Source of the DNA: Legionellaceae bacterium UBA2794
GTDB taxonomy: Bacteria; Pseudomonadota; Gammaproteobacteria; Legionellales; Legionellaceae
Direction of reading: 5' to 3'
Assembly (NCBI GenBank): GCA_002352055.1
Contig: DEHS01000110.1
Coordinates: 17,995 to 27,358, forward strand
DNA: 9,364 nucleotides
The notes beneath the pieces were generated by a model that saw nothing but the letters and a program-made list of their open reading frames with translations, made no database searches and had not been told where the DNA came from. Within the stretch, counting starts at the first letter, position 1; each line of letters starts with the position of its first letter. The translations under genes were made by a program, and so were the position numbers. Of this stretch, positions 1-5,360 are shown one piece after another.

Positions 1-126
1 CCGGCACAAGAATTTTGTACCGATAATGGAGCGATGGTTGCTTATGCCGGATGGTTGCGTATGGTTGAGGGGGAGAGAGATTCGGGGTGGGGGGTCTTGG
101 TCCAACCTCGCTGGCCCCTCGCTTGA
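1..126 (+). CDS. tsaD: TsaD, tRNA threonylcarbamoyladenosine synthase subunit (3' end only)
   Basis: Frame 1 is open from the window edge to a TGA at 124-126, giving the last 41 residues of a protein whose start lies outside the window. It contains FCTDNGAMVAYAGW followed by a short linker and QPRWPLA. This matches the C-terminus of TsaD (formerly Gcp/YgjD), where CTDNGAM-AYAG is a signature and RPRWPL closes the E. coli protein. TsaD works with TsaB, TsaE and TsaC to add the threonylcarbamoyl group to A37 of ANN-decoding tRNAs in the cytoplasm. The reading frame stops right after WPLA, whereas E. coli TsaD, as I recall it, runs about five residues further. The stop codon is the first part of an inverted-repeat element (123-248), so the tail may have been trimmed by arrival of that element. 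Identification is secure despite the short fragment. Confidence 0.93.
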   Translation, partial: PAQEFCTDNGAMVAYAGWLRMVEGERDSGWGVLVQPRWPLA

Positions 127-248
127 ACGGGCATATTTGGTGCATCTTGAGAGAACGCCCTCATTTTAAAATGCTCATGTACTTTATGTACACTCCGCTT
201 TTAAAATGAGAGCGTTCTCTCAACCTGCACTCAAATCTGACCGTTCAA
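123..248. repeat. 126-bp ERIC-like imperfect palindrome
   Basis: Two arms of about 50 bp (123-171 and 199-248) are near reverse complements around a 27-bp centre. The outer ends read TTGAACGG and CCGTTCAA. The inner 25 bp (147-171 against 199-223) match with one mismatch. The middle of each arm is more diverged and differs by a one-base indel. The centre (172-198) contains two GTAC tetramers flanking TTAT. Total length and overall palindromic form resemble the 127-bp ERIC elements of enterobacteria, but the sequence is not one I can assign to ERIC. No open reading frame of note lies inside, so it would be a non-autonomous repeat. Transcribed from tsaD it would fold into a long hairpin, and the T-rich stretch near 257-264 may let it act as a terminator. 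Confidence 0.8.
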
Positions 249-268
249 TGGTGTTCATTTTTTTTGTT

Positions 269-339
269 AAAGGCGCTTTGCTTTTTAACTTTTTTGGGGC
301 TTTATTGTGTCTTTATTAATAAAGGCGCTTCGCTTTTTA
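269..339. repeat. Pair of 19-bp direct repeats, one inside the cysZ 3' end
   Basis: The 19-mer at 269-287 recurs at 321-339 with one difference (T or C at its eleventh base). The copies are 52 bp apart, so they are not in the same reading frame. The consensus begins AAAGGCGCTT and ends GCTTTTTA; it can form a short GC hairpin followed by T residues on the plus strand. The right-hand copy lies inside cysZ on the opposite strand and encodes its final Lys-Ser-Glu-Ala-Pro stretch. Whether these are duplicated weak terminators or traces of a dispersed repeat family cannot be decided here. Confidence 0.55.
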
Positions 340-1051
340 TTTTATTTTCTTCGCAATACATGATCACACTGCCGATGACGGCTGCGGGCATTGTTAAAAT
401 ATTAAGCAGTGGTATAAAACTGATTATGTTTATTAATGAACCAAACCCTAAGCTTTGCATTTTATTATTTTTAATCTTTTCGCGCATTTCTTGAAAGCCT
501 ATTAAATTATTATCCATTGCGAAGTCCTGGTATTGCATGCCAAGCATCCAGGCGGCAAATACAAACCAGATTATTGGGTAAACGGGATGGATGAAGGGAA
601 TGAAAAATAAAATACCTATAATGACTAATCGGGGTAGAAAATAACCTAAGAATTGGCCCTGACGTTTTATGCTGCGTAGCGCTATTTGCGTGAACGATAG
701 GGATGGGATAGCGCTATTGTATAGTAATTTTTGGGTTTTTTCCGCAAGGAGACCATTGAAGGGCGCGGCAACTATGTTGAACATTACTGTGAACATAAGA
801 AAGAAAACCACTAGAAAACTGATGGCAAAAAGCACAAAAAATACCCAGCTTAAAAATCCCAGCCAGGAAGGTAATTTATCCAGATAGTAGTAAGTGTAAG
901 GGGATAAGTAATAATAAATCAGGTAAAAAAGTCCGGAAAAAAGAAGGAGATTAAAGGCAATGGGTAAAATTATAAAACGCTTTAAACCTTTGGTTGAAAG
1001 AGTGCGTAGACCCATGATGAGGTACATCATTCCCTGAAAAAAACGATTCAT
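302..1051 (-). CDS. cysZ: CysZ-type EI24-domain inner-membrane protein (sulfate transporter)
   Basis: The 249-residue protein is close in length to E. coli CysZ (about 253) and aligns with it throughout. Matching landmarks include RFIILP near 25-30, AAPFNGLLAE at 95-104, YFLPR at 137-141, the AWMLGMQYQDF stretch at 167-177 (AWML-IQY-D- in E. coli), and IPLLN---MP at 213-222. Hydrophobic segments near 26-48, 66-95, 142-168 and 203-232 fit the EI24 family of helical membrane proteins. Known family role: sulfate uptake across the inner membrane to feed cysteine synthesis. No cysteine-biosynthesis genes are nearby, so the substrate is inferred from family only. The start is an ATG preceded by a GGGG stretch. 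It diverges from the small gene at 1199 across 147 bp. The last residues are encoded by a repeat copy (321-339), so the extreme C-terminus is probably not conserved. Confidence 0.9.
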   Translation of the reverse strand: MNRFFQGMMYLIMGLRTLSTKGLKRFIILPIAFNLLLFSGLFYLIYYYLSPYTYYYLDKLPSWLGFLSWVFFVLFAISFLVVFFLMFTVMFNIVAAPFNGLLAEKTQKLLYNSAIPSLSFTQIALRSIKRQGQFLGYFLPRLVIIGILFFIPFIHPVYPIIWFVFAAWMLGMQYQDFAMDNNLIGFQEMREKIKNNKMQSLGFGSLINIISFIPLLNILTMPAAVIGSVIMYCEENKIKSEAPLLIKTQ

Positions 1052-1145
1052 TATAACCCCGATTTAGTCCAACAACTTCTCTGATTATTCTATTAATAAT
1101 TATCTAAAACAAGTGAATTTTTCCATGTTTCATTGTTGGGATTGC

Positions 1146-1172
1146 TTGACGGGGAAAATTCCGTTCTAATAT
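1146..1172 (+). promoter_or_regulatory. Candidate promoter for the 85-aa gene
   Basis: TTGACG at 1146-1151 and TAATAT at 1167-1172 are good matches to the sigma-70 hexamers, but the 15-bp spacer is shorter than ideal. The spacer holds GGAAAATTCC, a small inverted repeat. The start codon at 1199 follows about 26 bp after the -10, with AAGGA at 1188-1192 as ribosome binding site. Called by eye only. Confidence 0.35.
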
Positions 1173-1198
1173 TTAGCTGTAAAATATAAGGAACCACA

Positions 1199-1456
1199 AT
1201 GACTACAGGAAAAATGGAAAAAACAGATTGGCTATCACCTGATGGAGAGTTAAAAGTCCTGACGAAAGGGCAATTGGTGTTAAGCATGCATCACACAACC
1301 GTGGAATTGTTAAAAAGATACTCGTTATTGGCAAAAAATTGCCAGGAGACTAAAGACATTCGTGAGAATGTGAATAGAGCTATGCAGGTAGTTTTTGAGC
1401 GCGATAACAATTTAATGGGGCCTGGAGGGCCACAAGACAGTTTAAGGTTAGTATAA
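1199..1456 (+). CDS. Small hypothetical protein, 85 aa
   Basis: I do not recognise this protein. It has its own AAGGA ribosome binding site 6 bp before the ATG, a plausible promoter upstream and a hairpin 18 bp after the stop, which together argue that it is a real gene. The 85 residues show no signal peptide or membrane segment. The N-terminal third is polar. Residues about 31-70 look helical, with two histidines (HH) at its start and a charged ending (VFERDN). The tail is a Gly/Pro-rich GPGGPQDS turn. The single cysteine (in KNCQE) suggests no metal site. It sits alone between divergent cysZ and convergent plsY, so context gives no function. A small cytoplasmic protein of lineage-restricted distribution is the best guess. 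Confidence 0.72.
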   Translation: MTTGKMEKTDWLSPDGELKVLTKGQLVLSMHHTTVELLKRYSLLAKNCQETKDIRENVNRAMQVVFERDNNLMGPGGPQDSLRLV

Positions 1457-1474
1457 TAATTCTTAAATTTTAAC

Positions 1475-1499
1475 TCAGGCGCAATAACAATGCGCCTGA
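1475..1499. terminator. Stem-loop between convergent genes, likely bidirectional terminator
   Basis: TCAGGCGCA at 1475-1483 pairs perfectly with TGCGCCTGA at 1491-1499 around a 7-nt loop, giving a 9-bp GC-rich stem. It lies 18 bp after the stop of the 85-aa gene and 13 bp after the plsY stop on the other strand. Neither side has a long uninterrupted T tract: there is a T-rich stretch on the minus-strand side and almost none on the plus side. It may therefore be a weak terminator or a processing and stability hairpin. Confidence 0.6.
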
Positions 1500-1512
1500 T
1501 AGTTCATAACAC

Positions 1513-2373
1513 TCAAACAGGTTTTTCAGGTTTTGGTTTGGATGAGGGCTTTTTTACCTTTTTGGTTTCTTTTACCTTCTTTACCTCACCTTTTGGCTTT
1601 ATTTGTTTTTCTGTTTTCGTTTTTTTAGGTTCACTATTTTTAGTTTTGACAGCTGTTTTTTTCTTCGTTAACTTTTTTTCTGAATGGTCAATATCAATCG
1701 TATGTGGCATAAGTGGTTCTTCTTTAGCACGTTCTTTCGAAGGGGTAGACGGAGAGGATTCCATTATTTCTTCGATCATATTATTTTTTAATTTAATTCG
1801 TGTTTCTTTCCCATCTATAAGACGAGTGATATTGTCTTTATGTTTGTAAAGGACAAGAATAACCATGAAAAACAGCGGAGGAAAAATATCAAGTTCTGGG
1901 ATTATTAGCAGAGAGTAAATCGGTGCCAAAGTTATAGAAACGATAGAAGCCAGGGATGAGTAGCGTGAAAAATTGGCAACCAGTAACCATGTGGCAGCAA
2001 CCATAACCCCTATAATAAAATGAAAGCCAAGAAGACCTCCAATTGCTGTTGCTACACCTTTGCCACCTTTAAATCCAAAAAATACCGGATACATGTGACC
2101 AATTACGGCTGCAAGAACTGTGAAGGCCAAAGTTGCCGGGCCTGCATCTAATGCATGACCAATTACTACTGGTAAAGTACCTTTAAGAATATCCCCAGCC
2201 ATCACTAAGGCTGCATACTGTTTGCCGGCAATGCGCAAAACATTGGTGGCTCCGGGGTTTTTAGATCCCTCTGCTCTTGGATCAGGTAAATTAAAGATCC
2301 GGCAAATAATAATTGCTGAGCATAAAGAGCCCATCAAATAACCAAGAGTTATTAATACAATAAACAGAGTCAC
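1513..2373 (-). CDS. plsY: PlsY, acyl-phosphate:glycerol-3-phosphate acyltransferase with Lys-rich C-terminal tail
   Basis: PlsY transfers an acyl group from acyl-phosphate to glycerol-3-phosphate, making lysophosphatidate in the inner membrane at the start of phospholipid synthesis. All three family motifs are present: GSKNPGATN at 36-44, GHMYPVFFGFKGGKGVAT at 92-109, and HKDNITRLIDGKE at 178-190. Hydrophobic segments between them fit the multi-helix fold. The start is GTG at 2371-2373, chosen because AAGGAG sits 6 bp upstream and the protein then begins right at the first membrane helix. The odd part is length: 286 residues against about 200 in E. coli. Residues from about 198 form a tail, first acidic and Ser-rich, then Lys/Pro-rich with 23 lysines in the last 56 residues. 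By the known family topology the tail should be cytoplasmic. The gene follows hemW on the same strand with a 70-bp gap. Confidence 0.95.
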   Translation of the reverse strand: MTLFIVLITLGYLMGSLCSAIIICRIFNLPDPRAEGSKNPGATNVLRIAGKQYAALVMAGDILKGTLPVVIGHALDAGPATLAFTVLAAVIGHMYPVFFGFKGGKGVATAIGGLLGFHFIIGVMVAATWLLVANFSRYSSLASIVSITLAPIYSLLIIPELDIFPPLFFMVILVLYKHKDNITRLIDGKETRIKLKNNMIEEIMESSPSTPSKERAKEEPLMPHTIDIDHSEKKLTKKKTAVKTKNSEPKKTKTEKQIKPKGEVKKVKETKKVKKPSSKPKPEKPV

Positions 2374-2402
2374 GGGCAGCTCCTTAATCGGAAATAATTT
2401 TT

Positions 2403-2431
2403 ATTATCAATTAATCTTAATTTTCAAGCAA
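2403..2431 (-). promoter_or_regulatory. Candidate promoter for plsY
   Basis: On the minus strand TTGCTT (2426-2431) and GATAAT (2403-2408) are separated by 17 bp within the 70-bp gap between hemW and plsY. The -10 matches the consensus at five of six bases, the -35 only at TTG. It would let plsY be transcribed apart from hemW. Called by eye. Confidence 0.33.
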
Positions 2432-2443
2432 CTTAAACTTTAT

Positions 2444-3571
2444 TTATGGCAAAAACAAGGCCTGAAGATTATTAGTATAGCGCCTGCCTAGCTCAGTTAC
2501 CTGCCAAGAAGTGTCTGTTAGGGAAATAAGTTTTTTTTCCTGAGCAATAAGTAATTTGGGCAAAAGCTCACTGAGTGTTAATCCGGTGGTCTCGTGAAAT
2601 AGAGTCAGTGGAATAGGTTGCTCCAATCGCGTGGTATTAAGCATAAATTCAAAAATAAGTTCTTTACTTGGAACGGTTTCTACGCCGGCGAGATAGGGTT
2701 TATCATTACTTTGATAATCTTTAGGCTGCCGATGTTTGCGTGTTCGATGAACACCTGACGATGTGGTTATCTTCCCATGAGCCCCAGCACCAATGCCATA
2801 ATAGTCGCCAAAAAGCCAATAATTTAAATTATGGCGCGCTTGTTTGGCAGGTTGGGCAAAAGCTGAGATTTCATAGCGTTTGAAATGAGCCTCGTTTAAT
2901 AATTTAAATCCCTCCTCTTCCAGTTCGCAGGCTTCATCTTCTGAAGGCAAGGCAGGCTGCTCTTTGTAAAAAACGGTGTTAGGTTCAATGGTTAATTGAT
3001 ACCAGGAGACATGTTCGGGTTTATAAGATAAGGCCGTGCGCAAATCTTCGAGCCCCTGTTCTACTGTTTGTTGGGGTAGACCGTGCATTAAATCCAGATT
3101 CAGATTGGTAAATCCGGCATTGCGCGCTGCATTTATCGCGCTATGCGCCTGGTGTGCATCATGTACTCTCCCCAGTTTTTTTAGATGGTCTGAATTAAAA
3201 CTTTGAATACCTAATGACAATCTGTTAATTCCTAATTGGCGATACTCGGTGAAGCGTTGTTGCTCTACACTTCCAGGATTAGCTTCCATAGTGATTTCAA
3301 TATCTGGGGCAAAAGGTAAAATACGTCTTAATTCTTCAAATAGTATGCGGTAGGCTTCTGCAGAAAAAAGGCTGGGGGTGCCACCACCTATAAAAATTGA
3401 AATTACTTCCCGCGCAGGATACAGGGTTAAATCAGTTTTTAAATCATCAACCAAAGCCTTAACATAGGCTAGTTCCGGTAGTACTTCAGGGCTTTTATGC
3501 GAATTGAAATCGCAATAAGGGCATTTTCGAATGCACCAGGGGATGTGGATATATAAAGATAATGGAAGCAT
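2444..3571 (-). CDS. hemW: HemW, radical-SAM haem chaperone (coproporphyrinogen III oxidase-like)
   Basis: From the ATG at 3569-3571 the protein is 375 residues, beginning MLPLSLYIHIPWC, as E. coli HemW does within a few residues. The radical-SAM cluster motif is C13-x3-C17-x2-C20, followed by Asp-Phe. HemN, the true anaerobic coproporphyrinogen oxidase, has a fourth cysteine there, so this is the HemW branch, which binds haem and passes it to target proteins. GGGTPS at 62-67 is the SAM-binding glycine motif, and HNLNYW at 247-252 is the HemW signature. The frame stays open to 3769, but that would overlap nudE on the other strand and adds residues unlike the family. An ATG at 3611-3613 (14 extra residues) remains possible, since neither start has a clear Shine-Dalgarno sequence. 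The gene diverges from nudE and precedes plsY. Many databases still label such proteins HemN-like. Confidence 0.93.
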   Translation of the reverse strand: MLPLSLYIHIPWCIRKCPYCDFNSHKSPEVLPELAYVKALVDDLKTDLTLYPAREVISIFIGGGTPSLFSAEAYRILFEELRRILPFAPDIEITMEANPGSVEQQRFTEYRQLGINRLSLGIQSFNSDHLKKLGRVHDAHQAHSAINAARNAGFTNLNLDLMHGLPQQTVEQGLEDLRTALSYKPEHVSWYQLTIEPNTVFYKEQPALPSEDEACELEEEGFKLLNEAHFKRYEISAFAQPAKQARHNLNYWLFGDYYGIGAGAHGKITTSSGVHRTRKHRQPKDYQSNDKPYLAGVETVPSKELIFEFMLNTTRLEQPIPLTLFHETTGLTLSELLPKLLIAQEKKLISLTDTSWQVTELGRRYTNNLQALFLP

Positions 3572-3644
3572 TAATTTTTTGGACTGGCTTGTTTGGGAAT
3601 GCAATAGTATCATGAGAGCAGTTTTGTCACCAAATAAGTGATGG

Positions 3645-4199
3645 ATGAGTATGCGGGAAAAACCAAAGTGTAAAAAGCGTAGTGTGGTTGCGAAATCGCG
3701 ATTATTTACCGTAGAAGAAATGCATTTGGAATTCTCAAATGGTGCGCATCGTGTTTTTGAGCGAATCAAAAGTCATGGGCATGGTGCCGTACTTATTGTT
3801 GCCCTTACTCCTGGAGAATCTTTATTGTTAGTTCGGGAATATGCGGCAGGTACTGATTGTTATGAGCTGGCCTTTCCCAAAGGAGTGATTAATCAGGGTG
3901 AAACGCCTGTGGAGGCTGCAAATCGTGAGCTTAGCGAAGAAACGGGTTTTGCTGCGAAAGAACTTCACTGGCTGCGTTCCATGTCCCTGGCACCGGGTTA
4001 CTTTGGCGCGAGAATTGAGATTGTGGTTGCACTGGGATTGTATCCTAAGATATTACCAGGTGATGAACCTGAGCCTCCTGAATTGGTCGAATGGCCTTTA
4101 GGTGCCGCGCAAGAATTATTGGAAAAACCGGATTTTACCGAGGCGCGCAGTATCGCTGCGCTATTTTTAGTTAAAGAGTGGTTGAATAAGAGGAAATGA
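3645..4199 (+). CDS. nudE: NudE, ADP-ribose/NAD-type Nudix hydrolase
   Basis: The 184-residue protein aligns along its whole length with E. coli NudE, known as an ADP compounds hydrolase acting on ADP-ribose, NADH and AP3A. The Nudix box runs from G80 to F102 and fits G-x5-E-x7-REx-EE-x-G-hydrophobic, with the RELSEETGF core that binds the catalytic metal. Other shared blocks are ARS-RLFTVE-like residues near 16-25, LVREYAAGT-YEL at 62-74, LAPGYF near 116-121, GDEPEPPELVEWPL, and ALFLV-EWL close to the end. The start could be the ATG at 3645 or the one at 3651; the context resolves neither. The TGA stop lies between the ribosome binding site and start of mdh, so the two genes are probably co-transcribed and translationally coupled. 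It diverges from hemW with about 70 bp between starts. Confidence 0.92.
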   Translation: MSMREKPKCKKRSVVAKSRLFTVEEMHLEFSNGAHRVFERIKSHGHGAVLIVALTPGESLLLVREYAAGTDCYELAFPKGVINQGETPVEAANRELSEETGFAAKELHWLRSMSLAPGYFGARIEIVVALGLYPKILPGDEPEPPELVEWPLGAAQELLEKPDFTEARSIAALFLVKEWLNKRK

Positions 4200-4201
4200 C
4201 A

Positions 4202-5194
4202 ATGTCAAAAAAACGAGTAAGGGTCGCCGTTACTGGTGCAGCAGGTCAAATTGGTTACGCTTTATTGTTTCGCATCGCCTCAGGACAAATGTTTGGGGCT
4301 GATACCGAGGTAGAATTGAATTTATTAGAGTTAGAACCCGCGCTGCCTGCTCTTGAAGGGGTGGCTATGGAGCTTGATGACTGCGCTTTCCCTTTATTAA
4401 AACGAATTTTGTGTACAGCTGATCTGAATAAAGCGATGGAAGGAGTTAACTGGGCTTTATTGGTGGGTTCAGTTCCTCGTAAGCAGGGAATGGAGCGTTC
4501 TGATTTATTACAAATCAATGGTGGAATTTTTACCAAACAGGGCAAGGCAATTAATGATAATGCCAGTGATGACGTTCGTGTTTTTGTTGTGGGTAATCCA
4601 TGTAACACCAATTGTTTAATTGCAATGAATCATGCCAGAGATATTCCCCATGATCGTTTTTTTGCAATGACAACTTTGGATGAATTAAGGGCCCGAACTC
4701 AATTAGCTAAAAAAGCAGGCGTTGATATTACTGCCGTGACCGAGATGACCATTTGGGGAAATCATTCATCCACCCAATACCCTGATTTTTATAATGCTAA
4801 AATTGATGGGGTTTCCGCAGCTAAAGTCATTACGGACCAAAACTGGTTGAAGGACACTTTCGTATCAACCGTGCAACAACGAGGCGCTGCCATACTCAAA
4901 GCTCGAGGCTCCTCATCTGCAGCTTCTGCAGCAAATGCAGTAATTACAGGAGTCAATCATCTGATCACCGATACCCCTGCTGGCGAATCTTTTTCCATGT
5001 GCCTTCGTTCCAATGGAGAATATGGGGTGGATAAAGGGTTAATTTTCTCTTTCCCCTGTCGTCGTGAGAATGGTGAATTAAAGGTTATTGAAGGTTTATC
5101 GTTAAATGAATTTGGTCAGGAAAAGTTCGATATAACTTTAGATGAGTTGAGACAGGAACGAGATACTGTTAAGGAATTAGGTCTTTTGGATTAA
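4202..5194 (+). CDS. mdh: Malate dehydrogenase, NAD-dependent
   Basis: The enzyme oxidises malate to oxaloacetate in the TCA cycle. The N-terminal nucleotide-binding loop is TGAAGQIGYALLFRI at 11-25, and Glu43 ends the second strand, as in NAD-specific enzymes. The substrate loop carries R93 (VPRKQG) and R99 (MERSDLL). The catalytic Asp-His pair and partner arginine appear as D160, R163 (LDELRARTQLAKK) and H188 (WGNHSS). At 330 residues it belongs to the cytosolic-type group found in Thermus, Burkholderia and Legionella, not the shorter E. coli type. The start is the ATG at 4202: AGAGGA (4189-4194) lies 7 bp before it. The ATG at 4196, which overlaps the nudE stop, would be only 1 bp from that site. 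A perfect palindrome follows the stop by 4 bp. Confidence 0.96.
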   Translation: MSKKRVRVAVTGAAGQIGYALLFRIASGQMFGADTEVELNLLELEPALPALEGVAMELDDCAFPLLKRILCTADLNKAMEGVNWALLVGSVPRKQGMERSDLLQINGGIFTKQGKAINDNASDDVRVFVVGNPCNTNCLIAMNHARDIPHDRFFAMTTLDELRARTQLAKKAGVDITAVTEMTIWGNHSSTQYPDFYNAKIDGVSAAKVITDQNWLKDTFVSTVQQRGAAILKARGSSSAASAANAVITGVNHLITDTPAGESFSMCLRSNGEYGVDKGLIFSFPCRRENGELKVIEGLSLNEFGQEKFDITLDELRQERDTVKELGLLD

Positions 5195-5198
5195 AAAT

Positions 5199-5230
5199 AA
5201 AGAATGTCGGGCTTAAGCCCGACATTCTTT
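5199..5230. terminator. Perfect 32-bp palindrome after mdh, rho-independent terminator
   Basis: Sixteen bases (5199-5214) are followed immediately by their exact reverse complement (5215-5230), with GTCGGGCTTAAGCCCGAC at the centre. Transcribed, it gives a strong stem with a small AU-rich tip. An A-run precedes it and TTCTTTGTTT ends and follows it, so it can work as an mdh terminator and, in principle, in both directions. A second, weaker inverted repeat with one bulged base lies at 5235-5253. Confidence 0.85.
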
Positions 5231-5360
5231 GTTTATAAGGCTTGTAAGCTTATCGGTAAATTTAAACAGAAATATTTATAAAAAATACCTTTTAAATCAT
5301 TAAAAATACTTGACCATTTAGTTCAAATCCCCATACATTGAGCATCTGAAATATTCATTT

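Noticed and set aside
264..494. Plus-strand open frame of 76 codons
   Set aside because: It lies opposite the C-terminal half of cysZ, lacks a ribosome binding site, and its translation is a shadow of membrane-protein codons.
1490..1849. Plus-strand open frame rich in Phe and Ser
   Set aside because: It is antisense to the lysine-rich plsY tail: Lys codons read backwards give Phe and Leu codons.
2444..3571. Assignment as HemN, oxygen-independent coproporphyrinogen III oxidase
   Set aside because: The cluster motif is CxxxCxxC followed by Asp-Phe, without HemN's fourth cysteine, and HNLNYW marks the HemW branch.
3572..3769. Longer hemW reading frame up to 3769
   Set aside because: The extra residues do not resemble HemW, would overlap the nudE start region on the other strand, and the family start fits the ATG at 3571.
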